Of a DNA stretch of 64,000 nucleotides, positions 13,294-25,238 are shown one piece after another. The notes beneath the pieces are model-generated. The model saw only the letters and a program-made list of their open reading frames with translations, was not told the origin of the DNA and made no database searches. Every line of letters starts with the position of its first letter. Positions within the stretch are counted from its first letter, which is position 1. A program made the translations under genes and the position numbers. The stretch is from contig CM038223.1 in assembly GCA_021442155.1 (NCBI GenBank), forward strand, positions 28,866,983 to 28,930,982. Direction: 5' to 3'. Source of the DNA: Cymbidium sinense. Taxonomy: Eukaryota > Streptophyta > Magnoliopsida > Asparagales > Orchidaceae.

Positions 13294-15345
13294 TTGAGTT
13301 TATTTCCAACAATTGCAGAGTTCCAGTTCAGTCTCAATCAACTTTTTTTCAAGTTCAGTATAATGCAAATGGACTCTCAAAAGTATGTGTTCACTTTCCC
13401 CTTTGAGATGGATTTGGCCTTGGATCGATCTAGCCTCCCCCAAACTAATTTTGCTCATCTGATACACTTTGGCTGAGGATTCAAAGGGGTCAGGATTACT
13501 TGTAAGGGGGTAACCCTCACAACTATCAGTAGGAATGCGGTGACTGGGTAGAAGTCAGTCATCCATATTGTGATGCCTTCAGATTCTAAATTTCCCTCAC
13601 TAAAGAGGAAGGTAGTAGAGGTTCCAGTAGCAGCCACAACTCCAGTGCCCATATGTTTAGTTGTTCCCATCACTGCCCCAATGCAGGCTAGTACCCACTC
13701 ACTGGCTTCCTCTAAAGGGAAGGCTACCCTGGCTTCAGGGATAGTCTTCCCTACCTTTGAGGTAAGGTCTAGCTCCCGTACTACTCCACCTAGTAGAACT
13801 CAGCATCATAATAATGGCTACAAGATCAAGTGGCATCATGTGCGCATTGTCAAGGAGATGGAAGTAGTCTCTTGCATTGTAGTAAAGGAGTCACCCAAAA
13901 TAGTTTCTCCTTTGCTCACTCAGAACAAGTTCCACCCCCTTTCCAATTTGGAAGGAGAGAAAGATGTTAGGAGGACAACTGTATCACCTCCACCTCCAGT
14001 TCAGTATGAGGTGCCTACCATAGATATGAGGAGGTCGCATGCTGGCCTCAGGACAATTCTACAGCAAGTTAGTGGGGCTTGAGAATGGTCAGAGTCCAGT
14101 GCCCAGTTTGATCTATGGTTAATTATCCCTCGCAGTGTAGGTGAGCACATCCATCAAGAGAGGGCCAGAGAAGCTTGTGTATCAGTTCATGTTACTAGCA
14201 ACGAGAAGAGAAGGTATGTCAGGTAGTCAGCAGCCTCCGTGCTTGTAGATTTTCTCAATCGGTGTGCTACCCGTGTTGGTCACACTGATAGTATTCTATT
14301 GACTAGTACTACCCATCATGGGAGGTGAGCTCTTGCACAGAGGGAGTCAGTGTTATCTCCATCACACCGCTCTACTCCATGTCTGTCATCACCAATATAA
14401 GTTTCATCTTCTATAGTTCCATCTAAAGCCATGAAAGTGGCATCAAGGGAAAAGAAAGCTCCATTAGTGATCTGGCTACAGCCAAAGGATCCCGCTCCAT
14501 CTACACTACCGACTGAGGTGAGGCCGAGCTCTCCTATTCATCCTTCTACTTCAGTTGCGGTGAAGAGGGAGTGACGACCTTGTAGCATCGTAGTTGTGCC
14601 ATCACCACCACCACCTCAGCAGATCATGGATATAGCAGCAGTAGTGGGAGAAGGAGACAATTATGTTGTCCCTATGGTTATAAATCCCCCTAGGGGAAGT
14701 ACTCCACCCAGACTAGTTGACAATCATGAGCACATTTCTTCTAATGAGTGTAGCCCTCATAGGATTAGCTCTCTAGTAGCAAGGGAGGTTAGATGTATCT
14801 TCATTCATGAGCATGATCCCATCACCGGTCAGCCACGAGCATTTATACCTGCACAGTTGGACCACTCCTTGGATGATATCATAGCACAGTAGTGGTACAC
14901 ATACCCGCTCCCATAGCCTTCGCCTCCTCCTTAGCCATACTCTCAGTAGTGGTACACATACCTGCTCTCATGTAGCTATCATCCACCTACTCTTTTGGAT
15001 AAATTAAATAAATCTTATTCATTTAAGAGAGAGGTAGTCAGGAAAATATTTAAGAATTTCTTAAAAAACCTAATTTTAGCTACTCGAGCCTAGAAAGTCA
15101 GAGGAAGTGGACAAGAGCAATGATCCTAACTTTTTCCCCTACCACCACATGCTAGGCCATATTTTGGAGGATTACTTTACATTTAAGGACTGGCTTGAGC
15201 ATAGCTACAAGTCAGGCCCTATAGTTATCCCTAAGGAATATATGGTGGAACAACCATCCAGTTCTGTTAGGGTAATCCTTGGGGATACATGTGATCCTCT
15301 CAAAATAAAAGAAGGTTGGGATACCTCTTTATCCAAAATCTTTTA
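13294..15345 (+). pseudogene. gag: gag-region relic of element AB
   Basis: Gag would form the particle and bind the element RNA. The best anchor is at about 15110-15240, where a frame reads DPNFFPYHHMLGHILEDYF followed by FKDWLEHSYKSGPI. This fits the Tat/Ogre Gag C-terminal pattern C-x-YH-x4-H-x4-C with a following K-x-x-(I/L)-E and G-x-I. Both cysteine positions are now aromatic (Phe and Tyr), so the metal site is lost. Upstream, an open stretch at 13570-14082 is rich in Pro, Ser and Val, and another at 14596-14892 is Pro-rich; these look like linker or N-terminal Gag but have no motif I recognise. Stops and frameshifts separate the pieces, and the usual central Gag domain is not visible. 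Confidence 0.6.
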
Positions 15346-16059
15346 AAAGATTATTTTTAAAATCAAGAAACTTTCCTTACATGTGCTTGAGGCAGCTCAA
15401 ACCTCCAACATCAAGGAAGGTTCACAAATTTTCAAAGATAACTTAGGGAAAGTGGGAGCTCAGCAGTATTAGCAGCAGCCCATACTTGCCCGAAATAGCC
15501 AAGTAGCACAACCATCAATTGAGTCTAGCCTCCATTCCACCATTATAGCTACTACTTCAGCCAGCATTTCTACTCAACTAGCTCTTCTTCTAGTAGACGT
15601 CTTATATCGATGGACAAGGGCATCAAATCTCTCACCCCACCTACTTTACTAGATTTCTACTCTGTACCTCCTTTTAAATCAAAGAAATCGAAGAATAAAG
15701 CTAGTTTGAATTACATTTGTGCCACTTCTGATGGGTTATCTGATTCTACTCCTTTATAAAAACTCTTCAAGTCTTAATAATTATAATAACTCTGATCATC
15801 CTCTTTCTGATTCAGAGATGGACATTCTTTCTCTAAATAATACGGGTTCTCCTCTTGAGATAGACTTGGAATCAACTGATTCTGAGAGTCCTATAGGAGA
15901 AGCTATAGGTGAACCTGATGAGAAGGTAGAACTTTCTACTAAACCATCTCATGAAGTCACCGAAGTCAACCTTCATAGTGGCAAAGTTCCACCACCTAGG
16001 GTAGAACCTCACGATAAGGGTCTAATGATCAAGAAGCCCCTCCACAGGATGCTCCACCC
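15346..16059 (+). pseudogene. Gag-protease linker relic of AB
   Basis: A frame at 15719-16117 encodes an acidic, Ser-rich segment (DSEMDILSLN, DLESTDSESPIGEAIGEP) that runs into HSGKVPPPRVEPHDKGLM. Acidic low-complexity linkers ahead of the protease are common in Ogre-like polyproteins. The frame is interrupted before and after, and I see no enzymatic motif. Confidence 0.45.
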
Positions 16060-16760
16060 ATGGATATGCTTGTGGAGGATCAGCCCAAAGTTGACTACAA
16101 TGTCCTCGCTTATCTAAGAAAGTTGCCAGCTAAACTAAGCATATATGATTCTCTTATCATATTCAAAGAGATGAGGGAATCATTAATCAAGGCTTTTCTT
16201 GATCTAAAAATATGTTGGAGAGGAGGCACATTATTCAAGAGAAGCCTAGGGAGTCACATTTACTGATGAAGACCTTCTTCTGGGAGACATGGAGCATAAT
16301 CGTCCCCTCTACATCACAGTGGATATGGGTAGATTCAGACTTTATAGGGTGTTGGTTGACCCAGGTGCATCGGTGAACATTTTGAGCTTGAAAACCCTTG
16401 CCTACTTGAGGATCGACATCTCTAAGCTCTGAGGAGTTCAGATGATGTTGAGAAGATTCAATAGGGCTTTAGGATCCATAGTATTACCTTTAAGAATAGG
16501 TGTCTAGAAGACTGAAGCCAAGTTTTATATAATTAATTCGAATACATCATTCACTACTTTGCTCAATAGGCCTTGGATACACTAGAACAAGATGGTTCCA
16601 TTCTCTCTTCATCAGTGCATCAAATTTCAAAGAGATGGAATCAAATAATGTGTCAAAGGAGATGAAAAGCCATTCTCAGTTAGAGAGGTCAAGATATATA
16701 AGGATGGACCTACTATCTTCCTCAAAATCAAAATGTTTATTCTCTCCAATTTGACCAAAA
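16060..16760 (+). pseudogene. Aspartic protease relic of AB
   Basis: The retroviral-type aspartic protease would cleave the polyprotein. Three features match Ogre-type pol: YNVLAYLRKLPAKLSIYDSL (about 16097-16155), then TDEDLLLGDMEHNRPLYIT (about 16262-16318), then LYRVLVDPGASVNILSLKTL (about 16340-16400). The last is the active-site region; family members read D-(S/T/A)-G-(S/A)-S, and here the centre is DPGAS. Downstream LLNRPWIH and SLHQCIKFQRDGIK continue the family pattern. In-frame stops fall at 16430 (TGA), 16507 (TAG), 16583 (TAG) and near 16648, and the start region is frameshifted. It is inactive. Confidence 0.8.
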
Positions 16761-17479
16761 TTTAAATACAAAAGAAAAAGAAATAAGAAAAAGAAAAGAA
16801 GAAAGAAGGTACAACTGAGCGAGAAAGGGACACCAAGGAAGAGGTAGAGTTACATGTTAGATTCCACCCATAGTTTGTTCCACCATATGGACATATGGGT
16901 AGAATAACTTAACCTCCACCAGGTAGAGGCATAGGTAGATACATAAGTAGTTCCAGAGGTGGAAGACCCCATGGTTAGTAGCCAGCCAAAAAGGGTCATG
17001 TTCTAGTTCATAGGAGTTCCCCTGCTATTCATATAGACTTAGAATCTAGCTCAGAGGATGAGTCTCATGTGATTAGCATACCAGCCAACCCCTGTCAGGC
17101 AAAGCATGAATGTATTTGAATTAGGATTATGTAAAACCATTGATAATTGGGATCTTTAGCTTTAATGCCACTTTCTTCTCAAAAAGTTGAGGGTTTAGTA
17201 GTTATGAAAGCCTCTAGATCTTCCATGAATGTTAAGCTGAAGAGATTCCTATTGGGATCATCATCCACAAGTCCAAAAGTGGATGTAGAACTTGAGGAGA
17301 ATTCATATAAATATTTAATGGAATTACATTTTTATTTGTACTCGCCTTGTGTTCATAATTTTGTAAAAAAAGGTTTGCTTCCTTACACGTGGTCCAGGCA
17401 TAGGTCAGAGTATTTCAAAAAGCTGTGGGACAACAAAGGCAGGGATGCACACTCAAGACCAAGATGAGAATTTGGTACA
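16761..17479 (+). pseudogene. Protease-RT spacer relic of AB
   Basis: An A-rich run (about 16755-16815) is followed by Gly/Arg-rich decayed coding sequence. An open piece at 17147-17467 has SYKYLMELHFYLYSPCVHNFVKKGLLPYTW and ends with RSEYFKKLWDNKGRDAHSRPR. It is collinear with the variable spacer before RT in Ogre-like pol, but I recognise no catalytic motif. Confidence 0.4.
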
Positions 17480-18530
17480 GTGAGTCCAGTCAATTATGAT
17501 GATAACTACTTAGTTGTCACCAATCATATGGAGTCTAATAGGTTCTTCTCAAACCACACTAACTCTTATGAGGATGTGTGTTTAGAAACTTCAGATGATC
17601 CAGATGATCTTCAAATCAAAGATGCACCTCTAGAATTTGAAGAAGAAATCCATTCAACTATCGACAAGCTCAAAGAAATCAACCTTGGGACAGAAAAAAA
17701 TCCATGCCCCGCATACATTAGTTCTCTACTAAATAAAGAAGAAACTAATGACTTAGTTAGGCTATTGACTGAGTTTAAGGACTACTTTGTATGGAGATAT
17801 GAAGAGATTTCTAGATTATCTCCTGATGTAGTAGTCCATAAATTAGCAATAAACCTTAACACTAACCCTATCAAGCAAGCTCATAGACGTATGCAACTAG
17901 AAATTGAACAACATGTCATTTCTGAAGTCAAGAAACTGATTGATGCTAGTTGTATCAGGGAAGAAAAATACCTTACTTGGTTATCCAGTGTTGTGCCAGT
18001 TAAGAAAAAGAATGGCCAAATTCACATATGCATCGATTTCAGGGAAATAAGGTATATCCTAAGGATGAATTTTCACTTCCTATACCAAAATTAATGGTGG
18101 ACATCACCTCATCTCATGTCATTTTCTCCTTTATGGATGGGTCATCTGGCTACAACTAAATCAAGATGGCCTCTGAGGATGAAAGAAACACTACTTTTTG
18201 AACCTCGATCAGAATCTATTGTTATAAGGGCATGCCTTCTGACCTTAAAAATGCTAGTGCTACATTACCAGTAGGCCATAACTTAGATCTTCAATGAACT
18301 CATTCATCATCAAGTTGAATGCTATGCTAATGATCTAGTAGTCAAAAGTAGAGGAAAACAAGATCATCTCTTTGACTTTATAGTAGTTTTCGAACGGTTA
18401 AGTCAATACAACCTCAAAATGAATCCCTTAAAGTGTGCATTCGAAGTACCTTCAAGAAAGTTCATCGGGTTTGTTTTCTGACACCGAGGAATAAATATAG
18501 ACCCATAAAAGATTAAAGCTATCTTAAAAA
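17480..18530 (+). pseudogene. pol: Reverse transcriptase relic of AB
   Basis: RT would copy the element RNA into DNA. The open part (17480-18094) carries CPAYISSLLNKEE, LLTEFKDYFVWRYEEISRL, VVVHKLAINLNTNPIKQAHR, SEVKKLIDASCIRE, WLSSVVPVKKKNGQIHICID and FREI. After a frameshift near 18060 it continues with EFSLPIPKLMVDI, FMDGSSGYN-stop-IKMA (stop at 18158, family Gln) and DERNTTF-stop-T. The YxDD box is YANDLVVKS at about 18324-18350: the first catalytic aspartate of the pair is replaced by Asn. MNPLKCAFEVPSRKFIGFVF and GINIDP follow. Stops, shifts and the lost aspartate make it non-functional. Confidence 0.9.
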
Positions 18531-19060
18531 TGCCACCTCCTAAAAGTTTAACTCAACTCAAATCATTCCAAGGGTGGTTGGCGTATCTAAGGCACTTTAT
18601 CTTCGATCTATCAAGAAGATGCAAGCCATTTTTAGCACTTGTCAAAAAGGATGCTCAGTTCAAATGGGATGACAAGTGTCAGCATTCTTTTGAAGACATC
18701 AAATAGTTTTTGGTAAAGATGTCAGTTCTAGCAGCACCTATCCTGGGCAAGCCACTTATCATTTACACTGCTGCATTGGATGACTCCCTTAATGCTTTGT
18801 TAGCCTAAACCAATGATGAAGGAAACAAGAATGCTCTCTACTACCTCAGTTATTATCTGATCCCTGCTGAAGCAAACTACCCACCTATTGAGAAATATTT
18901 CCTAGCTCTCATCTTCACATCCCAAAAGCTACGACACTATATGCTTTCTCATTAGGTTACTTTGATTTCAAGAATTAATCCACTGCAATATCTCATGACA
19001 CAGCTAATGCTATCCAGACGGTTGGCATGTTGGTCCATGATTTTGTCATAGTTTAACATC
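18531..19060 (+). pseudogene. pol: RNase H (first) relic of AB
   Basis: RNase H removes the RNA strand after reverse transcription. The RT connection region PPPKSLTQLKSFQGWLAYLR and KPFLALVKKDAQFKWD is followed by AAPILGKPLIIYTAALDDSLNALLA-stop-TND, ALYYLS, and AEANYPPIEKYFLALIF plus QKLRHYM. Stops at 18702-18707, 18808 and 18955 fall at family Gln positions (IKQF, LAQTND, HQVT). The first catalytic aspartate, normally in a Y-x-x-x-D-like context, looks substituted. It belongs with the neighbouring RT in one polyprotein. Confidence 0.8.
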
Positions 19061-19154
19061 ACATTCGCATTCTCCTACACGGTAAAAGGATAAGAACTAG
19101 GATTTCTTAGCAAAGACACCCACTGCTAACTCTCCGCTTAGTGATGACCTCCCT

Positions 19155-19665
19155 AATGAACAAATCATGAACTTATGGGACACTAGCATTCATCACTGGG
19201 AGATGTATTTTGATGGTGCGGCTTCCTTTCGAAAAGGAGAAGAACCACGATCTACTCTTCTAGGAAAGGCACGGGTAGGAATCATCCTTTTAACTCCAGA
19301 TCACGATGTGATGAGATTCTCATACTATCTCTCCAATCCATGCACCAACAACAAAGGTGAACATGATGCTCTGTGTGCCAGTCTGGAGTTAGTTATTACA
19401 CTATGTGCCAAAAGCATCAACATCTGTAGGGACTCTTGGCTGGTCATCAATCAGATTATTAGGTCTTATAAGGTTCTAAAGCCTAAGCTTTGTCACTACC
19501 ATGAGTACACCATGAAGTTGTTGGCCCAAATCCCTTAGGGCACTATCTACAAGGTTCCTCAAGGAGAGAATGCAGTAGTAGATGCTTTCGCCAAACTTGC
19601 CAAGGAATTGGCATGTCCGAAAGATGAGTTCATTCCAATAAGGGTCCAAAATAGACAAGTCTTAT
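19155..19665 (+). pseudogene. pol: Archaeal-type second RNase H relic of AB
   Basis: A second, archaeal-type RNase H between RNase H and integrase marks the Tat/Ogre lineage. The ORF at 19167-19538 shows WEMYFDGAASF, NNKGEHDALCASLELV, CRDSWLVINQI and a C-terminal K-P-K-L-x-x-Y-H. The presumed catalytic carboxylates are present at ORF residues D16, E65 and D89. After a TAG at 19538 the frame continues with YKVPQGENAVVDAFAKLAKEL, the expected ending. This is the best-preserved enzyme fold in the element. The neighbouring domains are broken, so it is not expected to function. Confidence 0.85.
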
Positions 19666-20955
19666 CTTTATTGATGCTGAACTCATCGAGATATTCTCTC
19701 TTGAAGGGGAGGTTATCATTGCCAATAAATATGAGGAGATGGATTGGAGGCAACCATTCATAGATTACTTGAACACAGGAAAACTACCTCAAGAGAAATT
19801 ATAAGCCCATCAAATGAAGTAGAGAGCTCTCTCCTATGCTCTCATGGATGGCACCTTGTATCGATGGTCATTTGATCAAATGTGGTTATGCTATTTAGAA
19901 AAATATGAAGCCTGTAAGATCATGATCGACATACATTTAGGTCTATGCAAAGTGCATTAATCTAGTACAAAGATGATACTACTAGCCTTTGAAGATTACA
20001 GATTGTATGGATGTAGCTAGGAGTACACTATGTGGTCTTGCACCAACCACCCAACATTCTATACCCTACATTGGCCTCATGGTCATTTGAGTGTTGGGGT
20101 GCTAATATAGTGGGTCTGATTGATCCTCCTTCTTCTAACTATCATCGGTTCATCCTTGCTACCAACGACTACTTTTCCAAGTGGGCGGAGGCAATCCCAC
20201 TTAGAGAGGTCACAGCTCAGTATGTGCTCTAGTTTTTCAGAAACCATATCATATATAGGTTTGGGGTCCCTCGATGAATTATATCTGATAATGGTACTGC
20301 ATTCAATATCACTAAGATCAACAGCTTCGCTAAGAGACATAGTATAGATTAGAGTACTCCACCATCGACTATCCCAGGACAAATGGCCTAGCAAAAGGAT
20401 TCAACAAAAATCTCATCTAGATACTAAAGAAGACACTCGATGATAATAAGCAATAGTGACATGAGCAGCTAGTTGAAGGTTTTTGGGCATACATCACCAC
20501 ATACAGGCCTCTAACCCAATTTACCCCATTCTACTCAGTGTATGGGTCCAAAGCCATTCTACCCTTAGAAGTGCAACTCTCATCACTAAGGATAGAAATG
20601 GCTAGTAAAATCACTACAGAGCAGAATGCCAGGTTCCAGTTAGAAGAGCTTAAAGGTTTGGATGAGAGAGGCCTACGGGCATGCGGGAACCTCGAGTTGT
20701 ACAAAGCTAAGATGATTCAAGCTCACAACAAGATGGTCTGCCCTAGAACTTTTCAATTAAGAGAGCTTATTTTAGTTCTAAGGAGACCAATTATTTCTTG
20801 TCAAAAGATGGTAGGCAAGTTTGAATCCTCTTGGGAAGGCCCTTTTATCATGAAGAAGGCCTAACATGGAGGATCTTATCAACTTATTGATTGTAAAGGG
20901 GAACACCCGATACTTCCAATTAATGGGTTCTATTTGAAGAAATACTACCCATAAA
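19666..20955 (+). pseudogene. pol: Integrase relic of AB
   Basis: Integrase would insert the DNA copy. The N-terminal zinc region (19830-20000) is badly worn. The core reads CWGANIVGLIDPPSSNYHRF, ATNDYFSKWAEAIPLREVTA, YRFGVPR and IISDNGTAFN (about 20090-20310), then NGLAKGFNKNL (about 20385-20418). Compared with the family D-D-E set, the first Asp is Asn (GANIVG), the second is kept (SDNG) and the Glu is Lys (LAKGF). The C-terminal part has LEVQLSSLRIEM, QLEELKGLDERG, GKFESSWEGPFIMKKA and YQLIDCKGE, ending at KKYYP-stop near 20952. Multiple stops and shifts occur. Confidence 0.85.
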
Positions 20956-22330
20956 ATCATGTTTGAAAATAATTATCATCAAAATTCTATTCAAAATATT
21001 CTCTTCATTCGAAGCATTGTTTGCCTGTTTGTGAATCCGCCACGACGTGTTTAGGGTAGGTGTAAGAGAACCAAGGGCATCCTATCCCCCTTTCACAACA
21101 TGAACATAAATTAAAAAATGATTCCCTGATGCTACTAGAGTAGCTATAAGAGAACCCAAGAGGCATCCTATTTTGACTAGCATGGCTAATTTAGGTGTAA
21201 GATAACCCAAGCGACATCCTTCCTTGGTGAGATCACAACTGCCATTCATGGCACCATTTCATCAACTTTTAAGTGTGTTTTAGAATAGGTGAGAGAGAAC
21301 CCAAGTGACATCATGTCCTCCTCTAACATAAACATGAACAAATATCTTTTGTCTCAAGCTATTTTGATGTGAGAGCAAGCCCCTGTGGCACTCACTCATT
21401 ACCTACTCTAAGTTGGGCTGACATGCTACCATGCTAGTGTGTCACCCCAGTGGTCATTTGTCTAGTGGATGTGAGTCCCCACATTTTCTTCCTGACTTGA
21501 CAATTACAAACTAATGAGTGCCTTGTTAGTTTGGTAGGCCTCACTGTGCAACCAGTAAGCTACCTCATGTTGACTTTATTTAAGAAGATGTAATTCTACA
21601 CGCTTTCTTCTTGGACTAGCCATCATGATCTATCTAGGTTGAGTATATCTGAGCTTTAGGATAAGTACCCCAGTGGATCCTTTCATCTTGACTACTTTTA
21701 AGTTAATATAAGTCCCCCAGTGGCATTCACTGAGTAGTCATCCTAGATCAGATAACTCTTATCGAGCCTAAGACAGACTATCCCGGCAATCAGTTCCACT
21801 GTAGGAGGATGTGAGTCCCCGATGCTTTCTTCCTAGGCTGATTATCATAACCAGATGGGCACCTTAGGTTGGTTGATGTTTACTATGCTAACAGCGATTC
21901 ACCCGGTAGATACATCACTCTTGGAAGATATGAGTCCCCGTGCTTTCTCCTTGAGTTGGCCACTGAATACCTATAGACATTATCTTGTTCAGGCTTTTTG
22001 GATAAAGCCCTTAGTGGCCCCTCCCCTATAGGCACTCTACTTGGATCACATCCTTTGCAACCCCATTTAGACACTACCCAGGTTACTCTTAGATTGGACA
22101 GTTCTTCTTTCCTAATAGCCACCCCTATGGTTGGAGAATTTATTCAGCAGATGTGCAGATTCTCCCTTGGACCAGTAAATCTAAAATAGGTCTAGATTAA
22201 TATAAGCTCCTTATTAGTATGATCCCTCGCAAACCAACAGGGTCTATGATAAACAAACAAATAAAATAAACAAATTTATTTGCTTGTGGATTAGGAATTA
22301 AAGCCCCCAACAGCCCCTTTCCCAAGCAGC
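20956..22330 (+). repeat. 3' noncoding region of AB with irregular repeats
   Basis: Directly after the integrase stop, 21055-21400 repeats a phrase like GTAAGAGAACCCAAG-GGCATCC about five times at 80-110 bp spacing. Further copies of a GTGAGTCCCC...CTTTCTTCCT phrase occur to about 22330. I see no coding frame with family similarity on either strand. It occupies the place of the long 3' untranslated region of Ogre-like elements. Confidence 0.6.
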
Positions 22331-24720
22331 CAACCTATCTTTAAGGTAGTGTTAGTAAAACTCCCTATAGGAATTGTGTGACTATGCTTGAGTTGAGATA
22401 AGTCCCCAGGTCGACACTCTCTCCGTAGTCACCCTTAGGTCAGGTTCAATCTATTTTTCCACAAACAAGTTACCCAGGCAGTTATTTCACTCTGAAAGAT
22501 GTAAGTCTACTACGCATTCTTTTTTAGCATGATTATAAATCAAGGCAGCCTAGGTCGTTGGCATGTTACCTACAATGTGTCACCTATTCTTTTATTCAGG
22601 AAAGATGTGAGTCCCCATGTTTTTTTCCTTAAAATGGTCACTGCAAATTGAAAGTCACCCTTTTTATTTGATAGTTCTCCCCTCGGTCGGGAAGCTACTC
22701 CCTTTGGATCGGTAAATTTGAGGTAGGCAAAGGCTGACATGGCCCCTACTCAGTGCAGTCCATCACAAACCAATGGGATCCATCAAATATAATTTTAAAA
22801 AAATAAAATTAATTTTGACTATCTTTAAGCTTATTTAAGCCCTCAGCAGGATTCACTTAGTAATCAACCTAAGGTAGGGTCCGATTCGTTGTGCCACCAG
22901 CTGATCACCCCAACGATTGATCCCTACTTTGGAGGATATAAGTCTACTACACTTTCTTCCTAGTACAGTCATTGCACACCCAAAGGTACCCCTTTGGTTG
23001 GATAGTTCTCCCCTCGGCCGAGAAGCTATTCCCTTTGGATTGGTAAATCTGAGGTAGGCCAAGGCTGACATGGCCCCTACTCAGTGCTGTCCGTCGCAAA
23101 CCAATGAGATCCATCAAACATAATTAAAAAAATATAATTAACTTTGACTATCTTTGAGTTGATTTAAGTCCCCCAGTGGCATTCACTCAGTAGTCAGCCT
23201 AAGATTGGGTCTGATTCATTATGTCACCAATGGATCACCTCAATGATTGATCCATACTTTGGAGGATATAAGTCTACTATGCTTTCTTCCTAGTATAAAT
23301 ATTGCACACCAGAAGGCACCCCTTTTTTTGGATATTTCTCCCTCGAGAAGCTACTCCCTTTGGATTGGTAAATCTGAGGTAGGCCAAGGCTGACACGGCC
23401 CCTACTGAGTGTAGTCCATCGCAAACCAACGAGATCCATCAAATATAATTAAAAAAATGAAATTAACTTTGATTATCTTTGAGCTGATTTAAGTCTCCTA
23501 ATGGCATTCACTCAGTAGTCAGCCTAAGGTTGGGTCTGATTCATTTTGTCACCAATGGATCACCCAAGTGATTGATCCCTACTTTGGAGGATATAAGTCT
23601 ACTACGCTTTCTTCCTAGTATAGTCATTGCACACCGAAAGGCACCCCTTTGGTTGGATAATTCTCGCCTCAGCCAGGAAGCTACTCCATTTGGATCGGTA
23701 AATTTGAGGTAGGCCAAGGCTGACACGACCCCTACTCAGTGTAGTCCATCACAAACCAACAGGATCCATCAAATATAATTTAAAAAATGAAATTAACTTT
23801 GACTATCCTTAAGCTGATTTAAGTCCCCTAATAGCATTCACTCAGTAGTCAACCTAAGGTTTGGTCTAATTCATTGTGTCACCAATGGATCACCCTATTG
23901 ACTAATCCTTACTTTGAAGGATATAAGTTTACTACGCTTTCTTCCTAGTACAGTTGTTACACACTAAAAGGCACCCTTTAGTTGTATAATTCTCCCCTCT
24001 ATCGGGAAGCTACTCCCTTTGATCGGGAAATTTGAGATAGACAAAGGCAAACATTCCCCCCTACTATGTGCAGTCCATCACAAACTAACAGGATCCATCA
24101 AATATAATTTAAAAAATTAAATTAACTTTGACTATCTTTCAATTAATTTAAGTCCCCCATTAGCATTCACTCAGTAGTCAGCCTAAGCTTGGATATGATT
24201 CATTGTCACCAACGGGTCACCCCAGCGACTGATCCCTACTTTGGAGGATATAAGTCTGTGACACTTTCTTCCTATTATAGCCAGTACACATCGAAAGGCA
24301 CCCCTTTGGTTGGATAATTCTCCTCTAAGTCGGGAAGCTACTCCCTTTTGATTGGTAAATCTGAGGTAGGCTAAGGTGACAAAACTCTATGCAATCCATA
24401 TCAAGGATCCATCAAATATAATTAAAAAATAAAATTAACTTTGACTATCTTTGGTGATTTAAGTCCCCAACATTTACTCGGTTAAAGGTTTGTTCATTGT
24501 GTCAATGGATCACCCGATGTGATGCCTTCTTTGGAGGATAAAAGTCTACTACACTTTCTTCCTAGTACAGCCATTGCACACTAAAAGACACCCTTTGATT
24601 GGATAATTCTCCCCTCGGCTGAGATGCTACTCCTTTTGGATCGATAAATCTGTGGTACGCTAAGGCCAACATGACCCCTACTCAATGTGATCCATCACAA
24701 ACCAATAGGGTCCATCTCAA
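22330..24720 (+). repeat. About 330-bp tandem repeat array, 3' region of AB
   Basis: The phrase ACTTTGGAGGATATAAGTCT, or a near match, starts at about 22926, 23256, 23581, 23911, 24238 and 24528. The spacings are 330, 325, 330, 327 and 290 bp. Each unit also has TAGTCAGCCTAAG, ACTCCCTTTGGAT, GAGGTAGGCCAAGGC, GATCCATCAAATATAATT and AATTAACTTTGACTATC. A more diverged unit precedes it (from about 22330), and the last unit carries deletions. The short minus-strand ORFs at 22853-23071 and 23541-23726 repeat because the unit repeats, not because they are genes. Confidence 0.9.
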
Positions 24721-24889
24721 AATTCAAAACTGAAAATCTAAAATAAAATAATCAATCAGCTTCCCCTTAGTACATGTAAAATCAACCAACCTCCCCCAAT
24801 TAAGTCAAATTAAACAATCAAATCAATTTGCTTCTCCTCAATGAGATGCAAATCTTTCCAATCTCCCTAGTAGAGTCAATTCAGTCCAA

Positions 24890-25060
24890 CCCGAACCAGT
24901 TCCCTAGTGAAAGTTTCACATCTTTTATGCCTAGTGGATTTCAAATTCTAATCCCCAGCGGATTTCACAACCTCTTATCCCCTAGTGGATAACTTGAGCC
25001 TTTTCCCCTAGTGGAAAGCTCACATATTCAATCCCTAGTGGATTCCTCCTTTGCTCTCTT
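24890..25060 (+). repeat. Short TCCCCTAGTGGA repeat cluster
   Basis: CCCTAGTGGA or a close variant recurs about every 25-35 bp (24900-25050), separated by phrases like TTTCACAACCTC. The word is nearly self-complementary around CTAG. It lies between the 330-bp array and the 3' LTR. Confidence 0.7.
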
Positions 25061-25238
25061 ATATTTTTGACATAAGTAGAATCGCATTGCACTAAGATCT
25101 TGATTCCTTATGCACCTCGAGTTTAGGAGTAGATCATTTTTTTTTGTGTTTGTGATTGTTCGAACATTGTTGATCATCTCGATCAACACTAATATGTGGT
25201 ATGCCTTGTTAGTCTCACTACACCTATTGGGCGCCCTT

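Noticed and set aside
13455..13673. Minus-strand ORF overlapping the gag region
   Set aside because: It is a shadow of the plus-strand frame at 13570-14082, with no motif.
22853..23726. Two similar minus-strand ORFs (72 and 61 residues, both starting MSALAYL)
   Set aside because: They look like a small gene family but are the same stretch of the 330-bp tandem repeat.
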